Positions 17,049-23,924 of a DNA stretch of 26,056 bases are shown here, piece after piece; the stretch's first letter is position 1; each line of letters begins with the position of its first letter. The translations under genes and the position numbers were made by a program. The notes beneath the pieces are model-generated. The model did not search any database. It was not told the origin of the DNA and saw only the letters and a list, made by a program, of their open reading frames with translations. Source of the DNA: Sulfurovum sp. (lineage in GTDB: Bacteria > Campylobacterota > Campylobacteria > Campylobacterales > Sulfurovaceae); assembly GCA_022729615.1 (NCBI GenBank), contig DZAQ01000005.1, positions 1 to 26,056 of the forward strand, written 5' to 3'.

Positions 17049-18041
17049 ATGAATCTTGAAACAACCTATATGGGACTCCCCCTTAAAAATCCGATTATTG
17101 CCGGCGCATCTCCGCTCACGGCATCAGCAGACTCCATCAGAAGGCTTGAAGATGCCGGCGCAGCCGCGATTATCATGCACTCTATTTTTGAAGAGCAGAT
17201 CAACCATGAAGCGCACGAGCTAGACCACTTTCTCTTCAAGGGAAGCGAAAGCTATGCGGAGGCGGTTGGATTCTTCCCTGAAATGGAACTCAGCAACCTG
17301 GAGTCAGAGCATTACCTCGAAGAGATCAGCTCACTTAAAAAAAGCCTCTCTATTCCACTTATTGCCTCACTTAACGGCGTATCAAAAGGCGGATGGATCG
17401 AGTATGCGACCAAACTCCAAGAGGCGGGCGCGGACGGTCTGGAGCTCAACATCACTTATATCCCAACCGATCCCAATATTGATGGCCGGATCATCGAAAA
17501 GCTCTATACGGATGCGCTCGAGACTGTTTTATCTGCCGTAAAGATACCCGTCGGTATCAAAATGAATGCCGTCTTCTCTGCGCCTGCAAATATGGCAAAA
17601 CAGTTTAGCGATCTAGGCGCCAAAGGGCTAGTGCTCTTTGATCGTCCCGTCCATGTCGATATTGATATCGAAGGACTCAATGCCCTGCAGACCATCAATC
17701 CAAGCAGCTCAACAGATATGAGTGAAAGCCTGCGCTGGTGTGCGATTTTGTACAAAAAATTGGCAGCATCCCTGTGCGTCTCAACAGGAGTTGCAACCCA
17801 CCAAGATATTCTCAAGGCCATGATGAGCGGTGCGGATGCGGTGCAGATGGCTACAGCGCTCCTCAAAAACGGTGAAGGACACATCGGCACTCTGCTTACG
17901 GCTCTTACAGAGTGGATGGAGGAGCATGAGTACCATTCGATCGAACAGATGAAGGGAAGCATCTCGCTTCAGCATACACTCAATCCGGCAGCGTATCAGC
18001 GTGGCAGCTATATGAGGATTTTGACAGACTACCGGTATTAA
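17049..18041 (+). CDS. dihydroorotate dehydrogenase-like flavoprotein, probably not PyrD
   Basis: A 330-residue TIM-barrel protein of the DHODH superfamily. The N-terminal NPIIAGASPLT and the C-terminal phosphate-binding region (STGVATHQDILKAMMSGADAVQM) suggest FMN binding. At the position where real dihydroorotate dehydrogenases have N-x-S-C/S-P-N with the catalytic Cys or Ser, this protein has N134-I-T-Y137-I-P, so that base is missing. It starts 1 nt after the nifJ stop with AGGAG at 6 nt, so it is co-transcribed and probably translationally coupled. From memory, DHODH-like proteins of this kind recur next to single-chain nifJ in other anaerobes. Its substrate is unknown; a role with PFOR or its electron carrier is inference. 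Confidence 0.85.
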   Translation: MNLETTYMGLPLKNPIIAGASPLTASADSIRRLEDAGAAAIIMHSIFEEQINHEAHELDHFLFKGSESYAEAVGFFPEMELSNLESEHYLEEISSLKKSLSIPLIASLNGVSKGGWIEYATKLQEAGADGLELNITYIPTDPNIDGRIIEKLYTDALETVLSAVKIPVGIKMNAVFSAPANMAKQFSDLGAKGLVLFDRPVHVDIDIEGLNALQTINPSSSTDMSESLRWCAILYKKLAASLCVSTGVATHQDILKAMMSGADAVQMATALLKNGEGHIGTLLTALTEWMEEHEYHSIEQMKGSISLQHTLNPAAYQRGSYMRILTDYRY

Positions 18042-18051
18042 AATCGGTCGC

Positions 18052-19029
18052 TTAGTATATCCACCCTTTTTCTTTGAATGCTTCGTTGATAGCTGCAAGC
18101 ATTTGATTTCTTGGCAGCCCGCACCAAGCAGGGGCGAGCAGTGTATCATCATCTATACCGGCAGTCACTCGCTGGATAGAGATGTGGTCAGGCTTGAGCG
18201 CGATCGCCTTGATGAGCGTATCCACAAAAAGCTCTTTTGAAATAGGCTCAAACTCTCCTTGCAGATACTCATTGGCAAGGAGCGTATGTTTGACCACATA
18301 GAGAGGATGATACTTGATGGAGTCGATCCCCCACTCGTAAGCTGCTTTGGCAGAGCCCAGCATCATCTCTTGATCCTCCCCGGGCAGACCAAAGATCAAA
18401 TGCCCGCAGACATTCAGCCCCTTTGCTTTGGCTTTTTTGATCGCCTGTTCTACATTGAGTGCGTCATGACCCCGATTGATGCGCATCAGTGTCTCATCAT
18501 AAATAGATTGGATACCAAATTCGATCCAAATCTCTTTTGTTTTGCTAAGCTCTGCGAGATATTCCAAAACCTCATCGGTGACGCTATCACTTCTCGTGCC
18601 AATGCTTAGACCGATCACATCTTCATAGGCAAGCGCCCTCTCATAAAGAGTTTTGATCGTTTCAAACGGCGCATAGGTATTGGTAAATGCTTGAAAATAG
18701 ACAAGAAACTTTTGGCTTCCCCACTGCTGACGCATTCTTTCACGGGTTGTCACGATCTGCACATCCAGCTCTTCGAGCTGCTTATCCAAAATAGGATTGG
18801 CTGTACTTTGGAGATTGAGGAAAGTTTTTGTGCTATTTACAGCTAGATTGGGACTAAAAGACTCGTTCAGACAAAAAGTGCATCCGCCCTTTGCCACCGT
18901 ACCGTCTATATTGGGACAGGTAAAGCCGCTGAGTCCTACAGGAATCTTGCTTACTTTTGCATGAAACTTTTTTTTGAGATAGAGACCGTAAGTGTAGAGC
19001 TGCTTCAAATTCTTATACTCACATAACAC
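18052..19029 (-). CDS. YhcC/YtqA (TIGR01212) radical SAM protein, MnmL-like
   Basis: A 325-residue radical SAM enzyme. The [4Fe-4S]-SAM motif is C38-x11-C50-x2-C53 within GFTCPNIDGT and KGGCTFC, the hallmark of the YhcC/YtqA family. The core includes IEFGIQSIYD, HLIFGLPGE and IKYHPLYVVK. As I recall, the Bacillus homologue YtqA (MnmL) acts in maturation of the wobble-uridine side chain of tRNA; whether this orthologue does the same is inference. The GTG start at 19029 has no good Shine-Dalgarno; a TTG at about residue 8 is an alternative. It lies 12 nt after purF and converges on the nifJ operon with a 10-bp gap and no clear terminator. Confidence 0.88.
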   Translation of the reverse strand: MLCEYKNLKQLYTYGLYLKKKFHAKVSKIPVGLSGFTCPNIDGTVAKGGCTFCLNESFSPNLAVNSTKTFLNLQSTANPILDKQLEELDVQIVTTRERMRQQWGSQKFLVYFQAFTNTYAPFETIKTLYERALAYEDVIGLSIGTRSDSVTDEVLEYLAELSKTKEIWIEFGIQSIYDETLMRINRGHDALNVEQAIKKAKAKGLNVCGHLIFGLPGEDQEMMLGSAKAAYEWGIDSIKYHPLYVVKHTLLANEYLQGEFEPISKELFVDTLIKAIALKPDHISIQRVTAGIDDDTLLAPAWCGLPRNQMLAAINEAFKEKGWIY

Positions 19030-19041
19030 CTAAATTTCGTG

Positions 19042-20412
19042 CTAACAACTACTGCTGCAGCCAGGGCTCTTGGCGTTCCCGCCGGCGAAATAGTTGCCGT
19101 CAAAGCTCACAAGCGAATAGTTTCGCTCCTCTCCAAGCGATTGCACCAATCCTTCGATAGAGAGAAATCCAAGCGAAGTCGCTCCCATATGTTCGGCGAT
19201 CTCTTCGGGTGTGTATCGGGCTGATACAAGCTCCTCTTTTGTGGGGGTATCGATCCCATAGCGGCAAGGGAATTTTATCTCCGGCGCAGCGATACGCATA
19301 TGCACCTCAAGCGCACCTGCCTCTTTGAGCATACGGACAATCCGCTTGGATGTAGTCCCTCGAACCAAAGAGTCATCTATGATCGCGACCCGTTTCCCCT
19401 CAATGAGGCTTTTGATCGGAGAGAGTTTGAGTTTTACTTTGAGGTCTCTGACCTCTTGGGTGGGCTCGATAAAAGTCCGCCCTACATAGTGATTGCGCAC
19501 GATTCCCATCTCAAACGGCACGCCCAAACCTTCGGCATATCCTCTCGCGGCAGCGACACCGCTATCGGGTACCGGCAAAACGAGATCAACATCCGCAGGA
19601 GCCTCCTGAGCAAGTCTTCGACCCATTTTAAGTCTTGCCTGATAGACATTCTTGCCATCTATGATGGAGTCCGGTCTTGCAAAATAGATATACTCAAAGG
19701 CGCACGGATGATAATCGGACTCAAAAATCTGCTCCGAAACCGGCTCTTCACCATCAGAAAATATCAACATCTCTCCGGGTCGCACATCCCTGATAAATTC
19801 CGCACCTACTAGATCAAAGGCGCATGTTTCGCTTGCGACGATATATCCCCCATCCCTCAATTTGCCAAGACTAAGAGGCCGGATACCGAAACGATCACGC
19901 ACAACAAACATTTTTGAGCGGCTCTGGATAGCCAAACAATAAGCGCCTTCGATCTTGGTGAGCATATCTTTGATACGGTCAACCAAATGCTTTTCACCGC
20001 TTTTTGCGATCAAATGGACAATGTTTTCTGTATCCATGCCGCTTTGAAAGATCGCTCCCCGCTTGATAAGCCTGTTTCGAACCTTATCCTTATTGACTAG
20101 ATTGCCATTATGAACTACAGAAATCTCCCCCAATCTATATCGGGCGAATACCGGCTGTGCATCCAAAACAGAATCATCGCCCGCCGTCGAGTAGCGGTTG
20201 TGTCCGATGGCACAACTCCCCGAAAGGAGCGCGAAGCTCTCTTCACTAAAGACATCCGTGACCAAACCCCGATTTTTTATGAGTCGTATTCTCTCATCAT
20301 CGGCAGCAGAGATACCCGTTGATTCTTGACCGCGATGCTGCATCGCAAAGAGAGCATAATAGGCTATCTTTGAAGCATTCTTTGCACCATACACACCAAC
20401 AATTGCACACAT
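19042..20412 (-). CDS. purF: amidophosphoribosyltransferase (PurF)
   Basis: First committed enzyme of purine synthesis: PRPP and glutamine to phosphoribosylamine. The protein is 456 residues. Cys2 follows Met directly and is the glutaminase nucleophile, with no propeptide. The N-terminal Ntn domain has MQHRGQESTGI, GHNRYSTAG and VHNGNL; the PRPP loop is AIIDDSLVRGTTS (343-355). Of the four Fe-S ligands recalled for Bacillus PurF, two are matched (C237, C383) and two are Ser here (S433, S436), while a C-terminal tail adds C452 and C456. The start overlaps nothing; AAGGG in the dapB stop region serves as ribosome site. It lies 9 nt after dapB. Confidence 0.96.
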   Translation of the reverse strand: MCAIVGVYGAKNASKIAYYALFAMQHRGQESTGISAADDERIRLIKNRGLVTDVFSEESFALLSGSCAIGHNRYSTAGDDSVLDAQPVFARYRLGEISVVHNGNLVNKDKVRNRLIKRGAIFQSGMDTENIVHLIAKSGEKHLVDRIKDMLTKIEGAYCLAIQSRSKMFVVRDRFGIRPLSLGKLRDGGYIVASETCAFDLVGAEFIRDVRPGEMLIFSDGEEPVSEQIFESDYHPCAFEYIYFARPDSIIDGKNVYQARLKMGRRLAQEAPADVDLVLPVPDSGVAAARGYAEGLGVPFEMGIVRNHYVGRTFIEPTQEVRDLKVKLKLSPIKSLIEGKRVAIIDDSLVRGTTSKRIVRMLKEAGALEVHMRIAAPEIKFPCRYGIDTPTKEELVSARYTPEEIAEHMGATSLGFLSIEGLVQSLGEERNYSLVSFDGNYFAGGNAKSPGCSSSC

Positions 20413-20421
20413 GATCGCCCT

Positions 20422-21189
20422 TTATATCCCTAATGAGTCATTGATACTATAAAGACCCTTTTTTTGTTCCACAAGCCACTTTGCAGCACGAATCGCACCC
20501 TTTGAAAAAGTTTCGCGACTTGTTGCGGTATGGCCCAGCTCCAAAAACTCGCCATCATTGTAAAATCCAACAGTATGGCGGCCGACGATGTCCCCTCCGC
20601 GAAGAGCCATCACGGCTATCTCATCTTTGCTTCTTGCGCCTATCTGTCCATCTCGACCGCTGATTCGGACTTTGTCCAGATCGACGCCTCGCCCTTTGGC
20701 AGCAAATTCTGCCAGCGTAAGCGCTGTGCCGCTTGGCGCATCTACCTTATGACGATGGTGCTGCTCGACAATTTCTATATCGAAATCTTTGAGTGCGGCA
20801 GAGACTCTCTCCACTAACTGTTTGAGCAGCGCAACCCCGACAGACATATTTGTAGCATACAAAAGGGGCATCTCGCACGATGCCTCCTTGAGAAGATTTT
20901 GCTGGTGTGCGCTCAATCCTGTCGTCGCGATGACAAGCGGTTTTGGGTTTTGCAAAGCAGCTTCTAGGAGCTCTTCGGTCGCTTCCGGGGCAGAAAAATC
21001 GATGACTATATCACAATTTTCCAAAAGAGCCTTCATGCTGTTGGTCACCAAGGCATCTTTTGGAAGCTCCTGCGTAACTCCATCAAATACATGCACTGCG
21101 CTCAGCTTCAAATCACTCTCGCTTTTGAGATTTTCAATGAGAAGCTTTCCAACCCTCCCCGTGCTCCCTACGATACCGACTCGCTTCAT
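20422..21189 (-). CDS. dapB: 4-hydroxy-tetrahydrodipicolinate reductase (DapB)
   Basis: NAD(P)H-dependent reductase of the diaminopimelate/lysine pathway, cytoplasmic, 255 residues. The N-terminal Rossmann motif is GSTGRVG (8-14) and the substrate-binding signature is EQHHRHKVDAPSGTA (143-156), with the catalytic His pair and Lys148. ATTG at 88-91 and the SVGVALL helix also fit. The start lies 1 nt after the trxB stop; AGGAG is present with a rather long 10-nt spacer. It is the third gene of a trxB-dapB-purF run. Length and motifs are normal. Confidence 0.96.
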   Translation of the reverse strand: MKRVGIVGSTGRVGKLLIENLKSESDLKLSAVHVFDGVTQELPKDALVTNSMKALLENCDIVIDFSAPEATEELLEAALQNPKPLVIATTGLSAHQQNLLKEASCEMPLLYATNMSVGVALLKQLVERVSAALKDFDIEIVEQHHRHKVDAPSGTALTLAEFAAKGRGVDLDKVRISGRDGQIGARSKDEIAVMALRGGDIVGRHTVGFYNDGEFLELGHTATSRETFSKGAIRAAKWLVEQKKGLYSINDSLGI

Positions 21190-21190
21190 A

Positions 21191-22126
21191 TTAAGAGTGC
21201 TCCTGAATATGTGAAATCACCCCAAGCGCAGCAACAGCGCCGTCGCCTGCGGCACAGACAACCTGTTTTGGTGCGTCCATACGGATATCTCCTGCCGCGA
21301 AAAGCCCCTCCACGGAAGTACGCATCTTCAGATCCACAACCACTTGACCCCTATCATTGACATCGCAAAGAAATCCATCTTGCTCTTTGAGTACGCCATT
21401 ATTGACATCATTGCCAACAAAGACAAAGATACCGGGCACATCAAGTATCCTCTCTTCGCCGCTTGTACTCTTGAGCTTGATCCCGGTCACACCTGTGACA
21501 TCTCCGATCACCTCTTCAACCGTACTGTTGAGAATCAACTCAATATTTTCCGTACGCTTTACACGATCGATCGTTGGAGGCGCCGCGCGGAAGGTGTCAC
21601 GGCGATGCACGACATAGACCTTGCTGCAGATATTTGAAAGATAGTATGCCTCCTCAAGTGCAGTATCTCCGCCGCCAAGCACGGCAACCTCTTTGTTTTT
21701 ATAGAAAAAGCCGTCACATGTAGCACAAGTACTTACACCTTTTCCAAAAAACTGATCCTCCCCCTTGACGCCTGCGCGCTTTGGAGTGCTTCCGGTACAG
21801 ACGATCACCGTTTTTGCCTCGACAGCCTCTTTGCCGGCGATTTCGATAACAAAATGTTCGCCTTCTTTGCGCACACCCTTTACCTCTTCGAGGCGATGCT
21901 GCAATCCAAAGTGAAAACACTGCTTCTGCCAAGTGTCCATAAAGTCCATACCCGTTTTGCTGTGGTCAAAAAATCCCGGATAGTTTTCGATCTCACTGCT
22001 CTGCGTTATCTGACCGCCAGGCATTCCCTTTTCGAACAATACAACATTTTTCAAGCCACCTCTAGTCGCATAAAGCCCTGCTGTCAATCCTGCAGGACCT
22101 CCGCCAATAATCGCACAATCTATCAT
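21191..22126 (-). CDS. trxB: thioredoxin reductase (TrxB)
   Basis: FAD-dependent, NADPH-oxidising reductase of thioredoxin, 311 residues. FAD-binding motifs are GGGPAGLTAG (8-17) and the C-terminal GLFAAGDIR. The redox-active disulfide is C134-A-T-C137-D, the NADPH site has GGGDTALEEA (151-160), and HRRDTFR fits the NADP-phosphate-binding motif. The ATG at 22126 follows AAGGA with a 6-nt spacer. It lies downstream of trxA, from which it is separated by 169 nt holding two hairpins, so it may be transcribed separately or by readthrough. Confidence 0.96.
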   Translation of the reverse strand: MIDCAIIGGGPAGLTAGLYATRGGLKNVVLFEKGMPGGQITQSSEIENYPGFFDHSKTGMDFMDTWQKQCFHFGLQHRLEEVKGVRKEGEHFVIEIAGKEAVEAKTVIVCTGSTPKRAGVKGEDQFFGKGVSTCATCDGFFYKNKEVAVLGGGDTALEEAYYLSNICSKVYVVHRRDTFRAAPPTIDRVKRTENIELILNSTVEEVIGDVTGVTGIKLKSTSGEERILDVPGIFVFVGNDVNNGVLKEQDGFLCDVNDRGQVVVDLKMRTSVEGLFAAGDIRMDAPKQVVCAAGDGAVAALGVISHIQEHS

Positions 22127-22157
22127 AAAACATCCTTGTTTGAAGAGATCAAAAGTA

Positions 22158-22197
22158 TTTAAAGAAGTTCTATTGTGCCAATAGAAGATTCTTTAAA
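22158..22197 (-). terminator. long AT-rich hairpin before trxB (terminator or leader structure)
   Basis: Near-perfect inverted repeat with arms of 9 and 8 bp separated by a one-versus-two-base bulge, around a 3-nt loop. One arm reads TTTAAAGAA then TTCTATTG; the other arm is its complement. On the minus strand it sits 32-71 nt before the trxB start and is followed by UACUUUU. It could end trxA transcription, or it could be a regulatory leader or operator of trxB. The structure itself is plain in the sequence; the role is inferred. Confidence 0.5.
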
Positions 22198-22240
22198 GTC
22201 TCTTTGGAGATCAGATATACCTTTGGATATATTTTGTTTT

Positions 22241-22255
22241 CGGGTATAAAACCCG
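22241..22255 (-). other. short GC-rich hairpin in the trxA-trxB spacer
   Basis: CGGGT, a 5-nt loop and ACCCG form a compact stem 41-55 nt past the trxA stop on the minus strand. It is followed by an A-rich stretch on that strand instead of a U run, so it is not a canonical intrinsic terminator. It may stabilise the trxA 3' end or form part of a termination zone with the larger hairpin at 22158-22197. The rest of the 169-nt spacer shows only AT-rich sequence and a 10-bp palindrome beside the trxA stop. Confidence 0.3.
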
Positions 22256-22295
22256 GCTTGAGAGCAAGACTCGCCGCCCCCAAACAAACTAGTTT

Positions 22296-22613
22296 TTAGA
22301 GAAGTGCGTTTATTTTTTCAGCAAACGAATCTTTGCTTGCAGCGCCCACCATTTGGTCAACAAGCTCACCGTTTTTGAAGAAAAGAATAGAAGGGATAGA
22401 TCTAATTCCATACTTTACGGCGATCGCTTGCTCTTCGTCTGTATTGACCTTCGCGATAGTCGCCTTTCCTTCAAAGTCTGCGGCCAACTCCTCGATAACC
22501 GGAGCGATCATACGGCAAGGTCCGCACCAAGGCGCCCAAAAATCTACCATTGTTACACCCTCTGCGATGGAAGCCTCGAAATTACCGCCATTCAATTCTA
22601 CATATTTTCCCAT
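22296..22613 (-). CDS. trxA: thioredoxin (TrxA)
   Basis: A 105-residue thioredoxin with the redox motif W29-C30-G-P-C33, the buried Asp24, and the cis-proline region SIPSILFF. It reduces protein disulfides using electrons from TrxB. The frame is open up to 22652, but ATG 22613 gives the usual N-terminus (MGKYVELN) and follows AAGGA at 6 nt, so it is chosen. Promoter elements lie 30-125 nt upstream. The gene pairs with trxB downstream. Confidence 0.96.
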   Translation of the reverse strand: MGKYVELNGGNFEASIAEGVTMVDFWAPWCGPCRMIAPVIEELAADFEGKATIAKVNTDEEQAIAVKYGIRSIPSILFFKNGELVDQMVGAASKDSFAEKINALL

Positions 22614-22643
22614 TTTCAATCCTTTTGTTTTGTTTGATAATCC

Positions 22644-22649
22644 ATTATA
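22644..22649 (-). promoter_or_regulatory. candidate proximal -10 box of trxA
   Basis: A perfect TATAAT occurs on the minus strand 31-36 nt upstream of the trxA ATG. No good -35 box is found at 17 nt, but Campylobacterota promoters often lack one. It may act as a second, proximal promoter besides the stronger one at 22708-22736, or it may be chance in AT-rich DNA. Confidence 0.3.
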
Positions 22650-22707
22650 CATACTTCCATCTTTGAAGAGAATAAGAATTTACGCATAATTAGGATATAT
22701 AACCAAA

Positions 22708-22736
22708 TTTATAACGAATAATTTCATTTTTGTCAA
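22708..22736 (-). promoter_or_regulatory. strong candidate sigma-70 promoter of trxA
   Basis: On the minus strand a perfect TTGACA (22736-22731) is followed at exactly 17 nt by TATAAA (22713-22708), one base from consensus. It lies between the PhyH gene stop and trxA and predicts a leader of about 85-90 nt. This is the best-matching promoter in the window and suggests that trxA is transcribed independently of the genes upstream. Confidence 0.6.
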
Positions 22737-22752
22737 CAGTACCAAATATTGC

Positions 22753-23535
22753 TTAGCCTAAAACAACATCCGAAAAATCACTCGAACGGGTATTGGCTAT
22801 CGGGTGATTGCTCTTTGCGCGAACTGTATAGACAAAAGATATCTTGGGCTTGTCTGTCTGATTTTGATTGGCGCGGTGGAGCAGTTTGCAGTGAAAAAGA
22901 ACCACATCTCCTTTGTGAAGCTCACTCTGCTCTTTGGCAGCAGCCAAATTACGGTTTTTGGGATGATCTGTGAGAAAATACTCTTTCTCCCCAAATTGCT
23001 CAGGAGCAAAACTTATTCTGTGGCTGCCGGGAATAAACTCCAGTACCCCGTTGCTGTCATTCTCCTCGCCAAGCGCCAGCCATACTGAGAGAAGATTGTC
23101 ATTTTCAAAACGCCAATAGCGAAAATCCTGATGCCATGAGGTTTCCGTGCTTCTATGCGGCATTTTTGTCATGATGGAGTTGTGGTGCGCGAGCGTAATG
23201 ACAGGCTCCTCGCCCAGCAGCTGTGTCAGCAAAGGGCGTATCTTGGCGTTCTCCATCCATCGTCTGAAAACAATATCACGATCATACACCTGTCTCAGTC
23301 TCCGGACAGTCAGCTGCTCTTCGAGATGTTCCGCGCCTCCATCAGAGATGACCACCCTCTCCTCGGTTGATTTTCCGCCATATTCAAGTTCGGTCTCTAT
23401 CGGCGGCACACAGTGCTTGAGATGGGCTTTGGCGATATCTAGTATCGTATCGCAAAGCTCTGCATCGGCAAAACCTCGAAGAATCAAATAGCCCTTCTCT
23501 TTAAAATCTGCTACCTGCTCATGCGTTAGCTTCAT
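22753..23535 (-). CDS. phytanoyl-CoA dioxygenase (PhyH) family Fe(II)/2-oxoglutarate oxygenase
   Basis: A 260-residue protein of the PhyH-type 2-oxoglutarate oxygenase family. The iron triad is visible as H135-Q-D137 in SWHQDFRYW and a distal His at 220 in CKLLHRANQN. The family's SNGVLEFIPGSH motif is at 161-172, and basic residues at K231 and R239 are candidates for 2-oxoglutarate binding. The frame extends to 23559, but ATG 23535 follows AAGGAG and starts with the usual helix. It lies 28 nt after yraN and is probably co-transcribed with it. The substrate cannot be told from sequence; members hydroxylate very varied small molecules. It looks like an accessory gene placed between yraN and trxA. 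Confidence 0.85.
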   Translation of the reverse strand: MKLTHEQVADFKEKGYLILRGFADAELCDTILDIAKAHLKHCVPPIETELEYGGKSTEERVVISDGGAEHLEEQLTVRRLRQVYDRDIVFRRWMENAKIRPLLTQLLGEEPVITLAHHNSIMTKMPHRSTETSWHQDFRYWRFENDNLLSVWLALGEENDSNGVLEFIPGSHRISFAPEQFGEKEYFLTDHPKNRNLAAAKEQSELHKGDVVLFHCKLLHRANQNQTDKPKISFVYTVRAKSNHPIANTRSSDFSDVVLG

Positions 23536-23563
23536 TTTTCTCCTTTTGCAGATCAACACCCCA

Positions 23564-23911
23564 TCAAAGCGTAATATTCTCTATCAGCTCCGCCACTCCT
23601 CTGCGGATGATCAAAGCATCGATCGAAAAAGGGGCATCGATCTTTTTTGTTTTGATATAATAGTATGCGGAATTTATAACGCGCCTTATTTTGGTCGGCG
23701 TCATATTGTAAACCGGATCAAAATCGGCTTTTGCGCTCTTAACCTCTATGAAATGGAGGACAGATCCTTTTTGAGCAACGATATCTATCTCGCCGAGTTT
23801 TTTTGCATAAAAATTTCTCTCAACGATCACAAATCCTCTCTCTTCGAGAAAACGAGTTGCCAACTCTTCGGATTCGTTTCCGAAGTTTTTTGATCCATTT
23901 GTATTTTGCAT
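23564..23911 (-). CDS. yraN: YraN/UPF0102 family nuclease-like protein
   Basis: Small 115-residue protein of the UPF0102 (YraN) family, which has a restriction-endonuclease-like fold. The PD-(D/E)XK-type signature is seen as GEIDIV (E41, D43) and FIEVKSAK (E56, K58), together with an early Glu in GNESEELATRFLEERG. The biological function of the family is not well defined; DNA processing or recombination has been suggested. It starts 13 nt after the FdhF-like gene and the Shine-Dalgarno is weak, so its translation may depend on upstream ribosomes. In Campylobacterota this gene is commonly close to trxA, which supports the lineage call. Confidence 0.85.
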   Translation of the reverse strand: MQNTNGSKNFGNESEELATRFLEERGFVIVERNFYAKKLGEIDIVAQKGSVLHFIEVKSAKADFDPVYNMTPTKIRRVINSAYYYIKTKKIDAPFSIDALIIRRGVAELIENITL

Positions 23912-23924
23912 TCTCTAATACGCT

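Noticed and set aside
18030..18052. Possible bidirectional terminator between the nifJ operon and the radical SAM gene
   Set aside because: Only a 4-bp ACCG/CGGT pairing with a long loop and no T run is present, too weak to call.
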